64,000 bases of DNA. Source: Jeotgalicoccus meleagridis (GTDB lineage: Bacteria > Bacillota > Bacilli > Staphylococcales > Salinicoccaceae). Made by a program: the position numbers and the translations under genes. The notes under the pieces were generated by a model. It searched no databases and was not told the DNA's origin. It worked only from the letters and a program-made list of their open reading frames with translations. Within the stretch, counting starts at the first letter, position 1. Each line of letters begins with the position of its first letter. The stretch is from contig NZ_CAJEWD010000003.1 in the NCBI RefSeq assembly GCF_903994045.1, positions 372,001-436,000 of the forward strand. Reading direction: 5' to 3'. This document shows positions 50,871-59,943 of this stretch, piece after piece.

Positions 50871-52157
50871 CTAGCCATTTAAAAATTTAACTGGTGCCAT
50901 AATAATGCTTGGTAAATAGGTAACCGCAAGCAGTACTAAAATAAGAATACCGACTTGTGGGAAAAGATGTTTGAACATCGCTGGAATTTTTTGTTTTGCA
51001 ATGGAAGAAACAACGAATAGGCAGACACCTAGTGGCGGTGTTACCATACCGATAGTTAAGTTCACTGCGAGAATAATTCCAAAATGAACCGGGTCAATGC
51101 CTGCTGCTACAATCATTGGTGCGAACAATGGTGTGAAAATTGTCACTGCACTGATTGTATCTATAAATGTTCCAGCAAGTAACAAGATAATGTTTATGAT
51201 GAGCAGTAGTAATATTGGATTTTCTGCTGCAAAGCCAAGTACACTCATTAGTTGATTAGGAATATTTTCATAGTTGATGTACCAGATAAAGATTGCAGCT
51301 GATCCAATTAAGAAAATAATTCCTGTTGAAGTGTAAGCGGTACTTTTTAGGACATCTAGAATGTCCTTCATAGTGATTTCTCTATATACAAATATACAGA
51401 TGATTAAAGCGTAAAATACAGCGATTACACCTGACTCAGTGGCTGTAAACATACCTGAGACGATACCACCGATAATAATTACAGGCATGAGTAAAGCGAG
51501 AATTGCATCTTTAAAGTATTTAAGAAAAACTCCAACCGTAATTTTTTCATCTCTTTTAATGACATAATTATTTTTCTTACCAATATATATACTGTAAACC
51601 ATTAAACCTAGAGCCATCAGTATACCAGGTATGAATCCTGCTATAAACAAGTCACTAATTGAAACTCCCGCGATTACTCCATAAAGAATGAGTACAATAC
51701 TCGGAGGAATAATAGGGCCAATTGTTGAAGCACATGCAATTAGAGAAGTTGTGAACCCTTTATCATAGCCTTCTCTCAGCATAGTTGGAATTAACATACC
51801 ACCGATAGCTGCTGCAGCTGCTAATGCAGTACCTGTCAAAGCAGCAAAGAACACACTACTGATGATTACTACTAAAGCTAAACCACCAGGTATTGGTCCA
51901 ACTATTATTTTAGAGAAATTGACAAGGCGCTCAGATATTCCACCTCTTGCCATAATTTCACCAGCAAGTACAAATAGTGGTATGGCTACAAGTGTAAAAC
52001 TATTTGTACCACTAAAAATACTTCTAGGTACGTTCGCTAAGAGTGATACATCACTAGCCATAATACCAAGTAATGAGATAAAGGCCATTGCGAAGGCGAT
52101 AGGGACACGCATGATGATGAGTATAAATAATAAAATAATCAGGAATATCCAAAGCAT
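50871..52157 (-). CDS. dctM: TRAP transporter large membrane subunit
   Basis: A 428-residue protein with about twelve membrane helices, starting LWIFLIILLFILIIMRVPIAFAM and containing IPLFVLAGEIMARGG and STIGPIIPPSIVLILYG, the DctM signatures. It carries the Na+-driven transport step of a TRAP system. Its start overlaps the end of dctQ by 19 bp, showing tight coupling. Confidence 0.93.
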   Translation of the reverse strand: MLWIFLIILLFILIIMRVPIAFAMAFISLLGIMASDVSLLANVPRSIFSGTNSFTLVAIPLFVLAGEIMARGGISERLVNFSKIIVGPIPGGLALVVIISSVFFAALTGTALAAAAAIGGMLIPTMLREGYDKGFTTSLIACASTIGPIIPPSIVLILYGVIAGVSISDLFIAGFIPGILMALGLMVYSIYIGKKNNYVIKRDEKITVGVFLKYFKDAILALLMPVIIIGGIVSGMFTATESGVIAVFYALIICIFVYREITMKDILDVLKSTAYTSTGIIFLIGSAAIFIWYINYENIPNQLMSVLGFAAENPILLLLIINIILLLAGTFIDTISAVTIFTPLFAPMIVAAGIDPVHFGIILAVNLTIGMVTPPLGVCLFVVSSIAKQKIPAMFKHLFPQVGILILVLLAVTYLPSIIMAPVKFLNG

Positions 52158-52612
52158 ACTTTATATAGCCTCCTTACATAAAAATAAATCATAAACAGTG
52201 ATGATATTGGCACGGCCATATACAAATACGCTCTTTGTAAAGGAAGTAAGCCAAGAGTTTGTCCTGAAATTAGGTTTTGACTCACTAAAATGCTGCCATA
52301 GATTGTTAATATTGATAGTACAAATAGGGCGACAAAACACTCTACTAATCTAAAAAGCACGTCGTATTTTTTAGGTAATTTTTCGAATAAATCAACAACT
52401 AAGTGTTCATTTTTACTAACAAGTACAGCGGCTCCGGAGAACACGCTATATACAAAGCAAATCATCAAGAATTCTTGAGACCATGGGATGCTTACTTTAA
52501 TGAAGTAACGGAGAATTACCTGCACAAAGGTCACTATTACTGTCACTGATAAGCTGAAAATCATTATGAACTCTAAGAATTTTGTGATTGAATTATCGAT
52601 TTTCTCAAACAT
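52139..52612 (-). CDS. dctQ: TRAP transporter small membrane subunit
   Basis: A 157-residue protein with four membrane helices, including PWSQEFLMICFVYSVFSGAAVLV, typical of DctQ, the helper subunit of DctM. It starts 15 bp after dctP and overlaps dctM. Confidence 0.9.
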   Translation of the reverse strand: MFEKIDNSITKFLEFIMIFSLSVTVIVTFVQVILRYFIKVSIPWSQEFLMICFVYSVFSGAAVLVSKNEHLVVDLFEKLPKKYDVLFRLVECFVALFVLSILTIYGSILVSQNLISGQTLGLLPLQRAYLYMAVPISSLFMIYFYVRRLYKVCFGYS

Positions 52613-52627
52613 TTAACCACATCCTTA

Positions 52628-53614
52628 TTATTGTGCATCTACGAAACTTTGAATAATTTCTTTAGGTACTTTGTCAGAGATTTCATCTCGAACAGAAAGC
52701 GTCGCTTCTTCAAATGCTTTTCGATCAGGTTCAGTAACAGTAATACCTTCTTCATCTAACATAGTAAGAATTTCATCTTCTTGAACACTTAGTTCATCTC
52801 GTTGATAGTCTCTTGCTTCTTCAATTGCCTTGTTTACTGCTGTTACTTCTTCTTCAGATAGAGAAGAATAGAAATCATCACTCATCAAAATTACTGCAGG
52901 AGTGTAGGTGTGTGAAGTAAGAGAAATATATTGTTGAACCTCATATAACTTCATGGAGTTAACTGTTGGTAATGGGTTCTCTTGTCCATCAACCACACCC
53001 TGATCTAAAGCAGAGTACAGTTCATTGAAATCAACAGGAATAGGGTTTGCACCGATTGCTTTAAAATACATTGCCCAAACTGAAGCGGGTTGAATTCTTA
53101 CACTGAGATTTTCAGCATCTTCAGGTTTGACAATTTCTCTTTCGTTATTGCTTAGGTGTCTAAAGCCAACTTCCCAGTAACCTAGACCTTTCATTCCTTT
53201 TTGATCTACGTATTCCAACATTTTTTTACCTGGCTCACCATCTAAAGCCTTATAAACATGTTCTTTATCTTCGAAGATAAAAGGAATACCGAATAAGTTC
53301 ATTTCAGGAACTGTATTGGCTAAATTACTATCCGCTGCAACTGTTGTCATTTCTAACGACCCATTAATTACCTGCTCAATAGCATCCCCTTCTGAACCAA
53401 GAGCAGAGTTTGAATGGATTTCAACTGACAAGTCTACAGAATCATCTGCTTCGAGAACTTCTTTAAACTTTTCAGAAGCGATGTGATATTGGTGAGTTTC
53501 AGAGCCTGTATGAGCAAGCTTAATCACTTTTTCGCTTGAATTCTCTTCAGGTGCTTCGTTACTACAAGCTGATATAAAAACTAGTAGAAACAAGAGCAGA
53601 GAAAGTTTTTTCAT
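52628..53614 (-). CDS. dctP: TRAP transporter solute-binding lipoprotein
   Basis: A 328-residue binding protein with a lipoprotein signal (LLLFLLVFISAC, lipid Cys17). The mature part has the DctP pattern: IKLAHTGSETHQYH, then RHLSNNEREIVKPEDAENLSVR with the Arg that grips a substrate carboxylate, and VDFNELYSALDQGVVDGQENPL. It captures an organic acid outside the cell for DctQM. AAGGGGGA precedes the ATG. The substrate is unknown. Confidence 0.93.
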   Translation of the reverse strand: MKKLSLLLFLLVFISACSNEAPEENSSEKVIKLAHTGSETHQYHIASEKFKEVLEADDSVDLSVEIHSNSALGSEGDAIEQVINGSLEMTTVAADSNLANTVPEMNLFGIPFIFEDKEHVYKALDGEPGKKMLEYVDQKGMKGLGYWEVGFRHLSNNEREIVKPEDAENLSVRIQPASVWAMYFKAIGANPIPVDFNELYSALDQGVVDGQENPLPTVNSMKLYEVQQYISLTSHTYTPAVILMSDDFYSSLSEEEVTAVNKAIEEARDYQRDELSVQEDEILTMLDEEGITVTEPDRKAFEEATLSVRDEISDKVPKEIIQSFVDAQ

Positions 53615-53637
53615 ATTTGATCCCCCTTTGCTTGTGC

Positions 53638-54435
53638 TTAAAGATTTTTATATAAATCTTTACGACGGCTATCAAAAATCGGTATTTCTTTTCGAATTTT
53701 TTCGATATATTCTAAATCGAGATCAGCTGAGATTACAGCTTCTTCATCACTAGGCGCTTCGCTCAGAACTTCACCAAAAGGATTAATGATGATGGAATGA
53801 CCGGCGAAAGTAGTTTGGTTACTCTGTGTTCCGACAATGTTTGATGCTACAACATAGCATTGACTTTCTATTGCTCTCGCTTTTAGTAATGTGAGCCAGT
53901 GATCAGTTCTTTCAATTGGCCACTCTGCTACTACAAAGATAACTTTAGCGCCAGCCATAGCAAGGTCACGGAATAATTCTGGGAAACGTAGATCATAGCA
54001 GATAGCAAGTCCTACATTCTCACCATTTAAAGTGAACGGCTTCGCTGATTCATTACCAGCTTCTAAATATTCTGGCTCATTTAACATAGGTACTAAATGC
54101 ATCTTAGAGTACTCATGGACAAGTTGACCTTTGGAGTCCACTACAAAACCTGTGTTATAAACTCCTGGTCCTTCCTTGATATTAGGTACAGAGCCAGCAA
54201 TGATATATACATCATTTTGCTTCGCTAATTCTGACATTATGCTAAAAATGGACTCTAAATTACGCTCTGCATATTCTTCAATGTTTGGAAGGTCATAGCC
54301 TGATGTCCACATTTCTGGTAAGACAACTGCATCAGTTTCAGAAAGATTTTCTGAATCAAACATATTTTTAACTTTCTTGATATTTTCTTGAACCTTTCCA
54401 TCTTTTACATCGAATTGGAAAACTTTAATTCGCAT
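53638..54435 (-). CDS. Carbon-nitrogen hydrolase (nitrilase superfamily, omega-amidase-like)
   Basis: A 265-residue hydrolase with the Glu-Lys-Cys triad in place: the Glu in VLPEMWTSGYD (about residue 42), the Lys in YSKMHLVP (about 110) and the Cys in GLAICYDLRFPELFR (about 146). Closest in motif to the carbon-nitrogen hydrolases that cleave amides of dicarboxylic acids (omega-amidase/YafV, MtnU). In this TRAP operon it would hydrolyse the imported compound or an intermediate. It starts 6 bp after the DUF2848 gene. Confidence 0.88.
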   Translation of the reverse strand: MRIKVFQFDVKDGKVQENIKKVKNMFDSENLSETDAVVLPEMWTSGYDLPNIEEYAERNLESIFSIMSELAKQNDVYIIAGSVPNIKEGPGVYNTGFVVDSKGQLVHEYSKMHLVPMLNEPEYLEAGNESAKPFTLNGENVGLAICYDLRFPELFRDLAMAGAKVIFVVAEWPIERTDHWLTLLKARAIESQCYVVASNIVGTQSNQTTFAGHSIIINPFGEVLSEAPSDEEAVISADLDLEYIEKIRKEIPIFDSRRKDLYKNL

Positions 54436-54441
54436 TTATAA

Positions 54442-55065
54442 CTACTCCTTTAATTTGTCTAATTTATATTCAATACTGATTGTTTTATTTAACTTGTCTG
54501 AATGGATACCACATCTATAACCATCGCCATAAACAAAGCCGTTAATAAGTGGGACAGTACCTGAGTAAACTATCGCGTCTTTTTTTGGAACATCATGTTT
54601 TTCTAAGAAATTTAATATTTCAACCAACGGAATGATAGAGGCAAATGTACCTTCCTGATATTTTTGCCATTCTCCATCTACAAGAACATCACAATATAGT
54701 TTGATATCGTCCCATTCATCTTCAATATCAGCTAAATCAATCGTTTCTTTGGCTAAAGGTTTATCGCAAATTTGTTTAGATTTTTGAATCGATACAGTTT
54801 CTAAATCTCGATCCGTATGATCACTACCGACTGTTACTTTTACGTCGCCATTCTCATCAAAAATTAAAACTATTTCCGCTTCACCGCTTGTTTTGTTACC
54901 AACTACTGATATTTCCTCAGATTGATCGATGAGAGAAGGGCTTAAGGCATACAGTTCTGGGACACTTGAAGGTTCTGGAACACCAATTTCCTTCAATTCT
55001 TCAATGTGTTCCCATGTTTTTTCTTTATCTCTACCTGCGTATCCAATTGCAAAAAGTTTTACCAT
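54442..55065 (-). CDS. DUF2848 protein (fumarylacetoacetate hydrolase-like)
   Basis: A 207-residue protein with the family mark VGSDHTDRDLE (about 79-89) and TVPLINGFVYGD near the end. DUF2848 proteins resemble fumarylacetoacetate hydrolases, which cut C-C bonds or hydrolyse 2-oxo acids, though most are uncharacterised. It is the first gene of the TRAP operon, directly behind its promoter, and so probably acts on the imported acid. AGGGGATG precedes the ATG. Confidence 0.8.
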   Translation of the reverse strand: MVKLFAIGYAGRDKEKTWEHIEELKEIGVPEPSSVPELYALSPSLIDQSEEISVVGNKTSGEAEIVLIFDENGDVKVTVGSDHTDRDLETVSIQKSKQICDKPLAKETIDLADIEDEWDDIKLYCDVLVDGEWQKYQEGTFASIIPLVEILNFLEKHDVPKKDAIVYSGTVPLINGFVYGDGYRCGIHSDKLNKTISIEYKLDKLKE

Positions 55066-55088
55066 TAAAACATCCCCTTTAATGTATT

Positions 55089-55124
55089 ATGTATACATTA
55101 TACAAAATATATATAGTTTGTAAA
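55089..55124 (-). promoter_or_regulatory. Promoter and GntR-type operator of the TRAP operon
   Basis: On the minus strand TTTACA (55124-55119) and TATAAT (55102-55097) are 16 bp apart. A 10-bp palindrome ATGTATACAT (55098-55089) overlaps the end of the -10 and the start point, in a wider near-repeat TGTATAATGTATACATAATACA. A TGTATACA core is typical of FadR/FCD-type GntR operators. Confidence 0.68.
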
Positions 55125-55206
55125 GGCTTACATTATGGAAATTTCAGATTATTTAGTTGAGATATTTTTAACTTAGAAAGTAGGTTAGAAATTTAAATAA
55201 TATCCC

Positions 55207-55261
55207 TTGTAATAATCATAGTGTTCTAGTATGATTTGGAATAAGTTAAATTCAGAAAATT
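55207..55261 (+). promoter_or_regulatory. Promoter and CodY-like box of metY
   Basis: TTGTAA (55207-55212) and TATGAT (55230-55235) are 17 bp apart. TAAATTCAGAAAATT (55247-55261) matches the CodY consensus AATTTTCWGAAAATT at 12 of 15 positions and lies just after the start point, where a repressor would block elongation. Confidence 0.6.
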
Positions 55262-55285
55262 CAAGCTGATTAATGGAGGATGACT

Positions 55286-56563
55286 ATGACTAAAGATAAT
55301 TGGAATTTAGAAACCTTAGCAATTCATGCCGGACAAACTGTGGGGGATACAAAATCTCGAGCGGTACCAATTACCCAGACGACGAGTTATGTGTTTGATG
55401 ACACGCAACATGCCAAAGATTTATTTTCACTAGTTAAGCCGGGGAATATTTACACAAGAATCATGAATCCAACACAGAATGTCTTTGAAGAGCGAATTGC
55501 AGCACTTGAAGGTGGTGTTGGGGCACTGGCGACATCTTCAGGTCAAGCAGCTATTCATTTAGCTTTACTAAATATTGTCGAAGCTGGTGATGAAATTGTT
55601 GCTTCTGCAAATTTATATGGTGGTTCATACAATCTCTTGAATGTCACTTTTAAAAAGATGGGAATTACAGTTCATTTTGTAGATCCTGATGATCCTGAGA
55701 ATTTTAAAGCAGCTATTAATGATAAAACCCGAGCAGTTTATGCGGAGACTATTGGTAACCCAAGAATTGACGTTCTAGATATTGAAGCAATTGCGAATGT
55801 TGCTCATGACAATGGCTTACCTCTTATTGTAGATAGTACTTTTGCAACACCTTATTTACTTAGACCGTTTGAATTCGGAGCAGATATTATTGTTCATTCA
55901 GCAACGAAATTCATCGGTGGACATGGTACATCTATCGGTGGAGTGATTGTAGATAGTGGTAATTTCAATTGGGATAATGGAAAATTCCCAGGTCTAGTTG
56001 AATCAGATGAAAGTTATCACGGTGTATCTTACGTTAAAGATGTTGGGGCAGCGGCCTACATTACCAAAGCTCGAGTACAACTATTACGAGACATAGGATC
56101 TGCGATATCACCATTTAACGTTCAGCAGTTTATCCTAGGTCTTGAAACACTTCATCTTCGTATGGAGCGTCATTCTGAGAATGCACAAAAAGTGGCAGAA
56201 TTTTTAGAAGCACATCCAAAAGTGACTTGGGTCAATTATCCTGGCTTGAAGAACAATCCTTACTATGAACTCGGTCAAAAATACTTACCAAACGGTCAAG
56301 GCGCAATGCTAACCTTTGGTATCGATGGCTCTATTTCAGAAATCTCAAGCTTTGTTGATGGACTTGAACTATTTAGTCATGTTGCCAATGTAGGTGACTC
56401 TAAATCACTTGTTATTCATCCAGCAAGTACTACACACCAACAGCTATCAGAAGAAGAACGACTGGCTTCAGGAGTTTTACCGGAATTGGTGAGATTATCA
56501 ATTGGTACAGAAAATATAGATGATATTATTGCCGATTTAGAAGAGGGATTAAAAGGAATATAG
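55286..56563 (+). CDS. metY: O-acetylhomoserine sulfhydrylase (MetY-type PLP enzyme)
   Basis: A 425-residue Cys/Met-metabolism PLP enzyme that makes homocysteine from O-acetylhomoserine and sulfide. It has ETLAIHAGQ at the start, [22 protein letters not shown] (about 55-75) and the PLP lysine in [17 protein letters not shown] (about 205), plus the MetY-specific [19 protein letters not shown] lies six bases before the ATG at 55286; the ATG at 55280 is too close. No S-box riboswitch is visible. Single gene with a strong terminator. Confidence 0.92.
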   Translation: MTKDNWNLETLAIHAGQTVGDTKSRAVPITQTTSYVFDDTQHAKDLFSLVKPGNIYTRIMNPTQNVFEERIAALEGGVGALATSSGQAAIHLALLNIVEAGDEIVASANLYGGSYNLLNVTFKKMGITVHFVDPDDPENFKAAINDKTRAVYAETIGNPRIDVLDIEAIANVAHDNGLPLIVDSTFATPYLLRPFEFGADIIVHSATKFIGGHGTSIGGVIVDSGNFNWDNGKFPGLVESDESYHGVSYVKDVGAAAYITKARVQLLRDIGSAISPFNVQQFILGLETLHLRMERHSENAQKVAEFLEAHPKVTWVNYPGLKNNPYYELGQKYLPNGQGAMLTFGIDGSISEISSFVDGLELFSHVANVGDSKSLVIHPASTTHQQLSEEERLASGVLPELVRLSIGTENIDDIIADLEEGLKGI

Positions 56564-56570
56564 AAGGCGC

Positions 56571-56604
56571 AAGTAGGTTCAATTAAATTGAACCTACTTT
56601 TTTG
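56571..56604 (+). terminator. Terminator after metY
   Basis: AAGTAGGTTCAATT pairs perfectly with AATTGAACCTACTT with almost no loop, followed by TTTTTG. Confidence 0.9.
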
Positions 56605-56684
56605 TTTTCTGTACTAGTAACTGAGGGTATTAAAGACTAATTAATAAAAAGCAGGTGAAGCTGTGATTAATAGTGAGATTGAAA

Positions 56685-56730
56685 AGAGCACCAATTATAA
56701 TCTACCAAAATGGAGATTAAATGGTGCTCT
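56685..56730 (-). terminator. Terminator after the SDR gene
   Basis: AGAGCACCA pairs with TGGTGCTCT; inside, AATCT/AGATT extends the stem. On the minus strand T residues follow. Confidence 0.75.
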
Positions 56731-56737
56731 AATTTAT

Positions 56738-57505
56738 TTACATAAACTTACTTAAATCAGGATAACCTGTGATTTCCCAGCCGCCATCAACAACTAAACT
56801 AGTGCCATTGATGTAAGAGGCATCGTCAGAAACTAAGAACACAGAAGGTGCAGCAACTTCAGCAGGTTCTGCTGGGCGCTGTTCTGGAATTCTTTCCATA
56901 AATGCCTGTTCTAAATCCTCATTTTTGAAAAAGTCTGCAGTTAATGGGGTTCTAATTAAACCTGGTAAAATAGTATTCACTCTAATGCCATACTGAGCTA
57001 ATTCTAAAGCAGCATTTTTAGTGAGCATTTCAACCCCCGCCTTAGCAGATGCATAAGCACCTCCAAAGAACATTGGGACGTGAGAGTTAAGAGACGCAAT
57101 ATTCACTATTGCACCACCATGTTCTTTCATCGCTTGAGCTTCATGTTTAACTGATAAAAATACGCCATGGAGTACTACATCAACTGTAGCCTTCCAATCT
57201 TCAAAAGACTGGTCCATAATTAAACCAGACTTGCTCATTCCAGCGACGTTAAAACCGTAATCCAGTTTACCGAACTTTTCAACTGCAGTAGTGAGAAGCT
57301 TTTTAATATCTTCTTCTGATGTAACATTTGTTACAACTCCAACAACTTGATCAGGATAGTTGTCTTCAATTTCCTTAAGTCTTTCTTCGTTTAAATCTCC
57401 AATAGCAACTTTAACGTTACTTTCTAATAAACGTTCCACAATGGTATATCCAATTCCAGAAGCACCACCAGTCACCACAGCAACCTTACCATCTAAACCT
57501 TTCAT
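56738..57505 (-). CDS. SDR-family oxidoreductase
   Basis: A 255-residue classical short-chain dehydrogenase: cofactor loop TGGASGIG (about 12-19), NVAG near residue 86, catalytic Ser in NIASLNSHV (about 138) and Tyr-x3-Lys in YASAKAG (about 151-155), then LPGLIRTPLT. The Asp in GDLNEERL after strand 2 points to NAD(H). The substrate is unknown. GGAGGTAAG precedes the ATG. Single gene. Confidence 0.9.
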   Translation of the reverse strand: MKGLDGKVAVVTGGASGIGYTIVERLLESNVKVAIGDLNEERLKEIEDNYPDQVVGVVTNVTSEEDIKKLLTTAVEKFGKLDYGFNVAGMSKSGLIMDQSFEDWKATVDVVLHGVFLSVKHEAQAMKEHGGAIVNIASLNSHVPMFFGGAYASAKAGVEMLTKNAALELAQYGIRVNTILPGLIRTPLTADFFKNEDLEQAFMERIPEQRPAEPAEVAAPSVFLVSDDASYINGTSLVVDGGWEITGYPDLSKFM

Positions 57506-57670
57506 ATTTCTTACCTCCTATAATATTGAATATTCTATCAATTTCAATTATACGCCTTGATTCACGCACTACCAATGAAAAGCATTAGGTAGATTTTATC
57601 CTAAATATAGATTAAGATATGTTATATATACGAATAATCGAAATATTAAAAATATAAAGGGGTTATTTAA

Positions 57671-58612
57671 GTGAAAGATAATATTTACGGTAACATTCCA
57701 TGTTTTTTAGACGCTGAAAACTTAGTGCAAAAAGGAGAATATGACACTGATGTTATTTTTTACGGTGCACCTTTTGAAGGAGAGAGTACCTGGGGTGACT
57801 ATACAGGAGTAGAGCTTGGACCTAAGCAAATAAGGGCGTCTTCTGCTCGCTATAGTGGTTACTTACCTGAACTAGATCATATTGATGTTAAAGAACATTT
57901 ATCTTTCGGTGATGCAGGTGATGTCCCTTTTGTAGCGCATGATAATGATCAGTCTTATCAAAACATTGAGGATTTTGCTAATGAACTTTGGAAAACTGGT
58001 AAATTCCTTGTTGGTTTTGGAGGAGAACATGGTGTAACGTATCCAATTTTAAAAGCACTTGCGGATAGTGGAAAAACTGTCGGAATCATTCATTTAGATG
58101 CGCATTATGATAATATGCCGGACTATGAAGGAGAAAAGTATGCGAGAAACACACCGTTTATGAGATTGTACGAAACTGAGGGTGTGAGAAATGAGTCCAT
58201 TATACATACCGGTATTCATGGACCACGAAATAAACCAGAAACTGGGAAGTATGCTAAAGAAAATGGTGCTGTAACGATTGGAATTAATGAAATTAAAGAG
58301 TCTAAGGATTTAAGAGCCTTAGCAAAAGAAATATATGCCCAAGCTGCTAAAGATGTAGATGTTGTGTACTTATCAATTTGTAGTGACGTTTTAGATTTTG
58401 CTTACAATCCAGGTGGGCCAGTTGATGGTAATGGTTTAACATCTTACGAATTGCTTACGCTTATTCATGAATTTGGAAAGCTTGGTTTAATTGGTATGGA
58501 TTATGTAGAAGTGTATCCAATGATGGATGCTAACCAACAGTCCGCTCATTTTGTAAGCTATGCAGTGCTTTATGTTTTAGCTGGTCACATTAAACATTTA
58601 GGGAAGATCTAA
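57671..58612 (+). CDS. Ureohydrolase (agmatinase/arginase family) with a metal-ligand change
   Basis: A 313-residue ureohydrolase. Metal-site motifs are GGEH (His120), HLDAHYD (Asp143, His145, Asp147) and SICSDVLD (235-242). In arginases and agmatinases the last motif is S-x-D-x-D; here the first Asp is Cys237 and the second, Asp239, is kept. NPGGPVDGNGLTSYE replaces the usual APGTGTPVxGGLT. It may act on a guanidino compound other than agmatine. GTG start with AAAGGGG eight bases upstream. It is 18 bp before an Nramp-like transporter gene, so the two form an operon and probably share a substrate or cofactor. Confidence 0.82.
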   Translation: MKDNIYGNIPCFLDAENLVQKGEYDTDVIFYGAPFEGESTWGDYTGVELGPKQIRASSARYSGYLPELDHIDVKEHLSFGDAGDVPFVAHDNDQSYQNIEDFANELWKTGKFLVGFGGEHGVTYPILKALADSGKTVGIIHLDAHYDNMPDYEGEKYARNTPFMRLYETEGVRNESIIHTGIHGPRNKPETGKYAKENGAVTIGINEIKESKDLRALAKEIYAQAAKDVDVVYLSICSDVLDFAYNPGGPVDGNGLTSYELLTLIHEFGKLGLIGMDYVEVYPMMDANQQSAHFVSYAVLYVLAGHIKHLGKI

Positions 58613-58630
58613 ATTGTCACGACAAAGGGG

Positions 58631-59860
58631 ATGGTGAATATTAGTAAAGTCTTGAATGTGGTTAAAGCACTTGGTCCTGGAATGATTATTACAGCTTCAT
58701 TTATTGGACCTGGGACAGTTACAGCCATGACGCGTGCTGGTGCGGGCTTTGGTTACAGTTTGTTATGGGCCGTATTATTTTCAGTAATTACGACTATTGT
58801 ATTGCAAGAAATGATCATTAGATTAACACTTGTTACCAGAAGAGGTTTAGGGGAAGCAATTTATGATTTATTCAATCATAAAGTCGGTAAGTTTTTAACC
58901 GTCTGGATATCTATGATTGCAGTTGCGGTAGGCTGTGCTGCTTATATGAGTGGAGACCTATTAGGTACATCACTCGGTTTAGGACACTTACTTAACATAC
59001 CTACAAATATTCTAGCACCAATAGTTGGAATTATTATCTTTATCATCGGTATTCAAGGAAGCTATAAGTTAATCGAAAAGATTATGATTGGACTCATGGT
59101 CATAATGGGTCTCACCTTCATCACGACTATGTTCTTAGTCCAACCAAACTGGGGAGAAGTATTTAAGGGAATGTTCGTTCCTACAATTCCAGATGGTTCA
59201 ATTATTATGGTGATTGCCTTGATTGGAACTACAGTAGTACCTTATAACTTTTTCCTACATGCGACGACTGTTCAAGAACGTTTCAGCGGTATGAAAGACT
59301 TAAAGTTAGCCCGTTGGGATACTGTAATTTCAATCACTATAGGTGGAATCATTTCAGCCGCAATTCTAATATCTGCTGGTGCTCTAATTGTCGGTCAAGA
59401 AATTGATAGTGTGATTGCCTTAGCTGGTCCGCTTGTACCTGTACTAGGTGATACATGGGCACCGATATTCATCAGTGTAGGCTTATTCGCTGCAGGTTTT
59501 TCATCAGCTTTAGCGTCACCAATGGGTGCAGCAGCGACAGTCAGTTCCTTTTTTAAATGGGAAGGTGGCATGAAAAACACTAAATTTAAGATTATTTTTG
59601 GTACAGTCATACTAATTGGAGTCATTACTTCAGCAATTGGTTTTGAACCGTTAGAAGTTATTCTTTTAGCTCAAGCTCTAAACGGTATTATCTTGCCGTT
59701 AATCGCTATATTAATCTTTGTTATCATTAACAAAAAAGGATTGATGGGCCAATATAAAAATGGTCCATTAATGAACATCATTGCTTTTCTAATTGTTGTT
59801 GTTGTCTCATTTTTAGGTGTTTACAGTGTGGTTGATGCTGTTAGTGGATTTTTAGCATAA
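58631..59860 (+). CDS. Nramp-fold transporter lacking the metal-binding motifs
   Basis: A 409-residue protein with eleven membrane helices in the Nramp/SLC11 arrangement. In true Mn/Fe Nramps the first helix has DPGN and the sixth has MPH; here these read GPGT (residues 26-29) and VPYN (about 202), so the Asp, Asn and Met ligands are all missing. Divalent Mn or Fe transport is therefore unlikely; Mg2+ or an organic cation is possible. AAAGGGG directly abuts the ATG at 58631, so a GTG at 58634 or a slightly later start is also possible. Operon with the ureohydrolase. Confidence 0.82.
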   Translation: MVNISKVLNVVKALGPGMIITASFIGPGTVTAMTRAGAGFGYSLLWAVLFSVITTIVLQEMIIRLTLVTRRGLGEAIYDLFNHKVGKFLTVWISMIAVAVGCAAYMSGDLLGTSLGLGHLLNIPTNILAPIVGIIIFIIGIQGSYKLIEKIMIGLMVIMGLTFITTMFLVQPNWGEVFKGMFVPTIPDGSIIMVIALIGTTVVPYNFFLHATTVQERFSGMKDLKLARWDTVISITIGGIISAAILISAGALIVGQEIDSVIALAGPLVPVLGDTWAPIFISVGLFAAGFSSALASPMGAAATVSSFFKWEGGMKNTKFKIIFGTVILIGVITSAIGFEPLEVILLAQALNGIILPLIAILIFVIINKKGLMGQYKNGPLMNIIAFLIVVVVSFLGVYSVVDAVSGFLA

Positions 59861-59864
59861 TAAG

Positions 59865-59908
59865 AGATATGACAGTATGACTTAAAGCTGTCATATCTTT
59901 TATTTTTT
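59865..59908 (+). terminator. Terminator after the Nramp-like gene
   Basis: AGATATGACAG pairs with CTGTCATATCT around a 12-base loop, followed by a T-rich tract. Confidence 0.85.
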
Positions 59909-59943
59909 TAGATATTTATCATTTATAAATAAGGAGCTTTCAA

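Noticed and set aside
55124-55285. S-box (SAM) riboswitch before metY
   Set aside because: The gap between the TRAP promoter and metY is about 160 bp, shows none of the S-box helices or a terminator, and has a plain promoter close to the gene.
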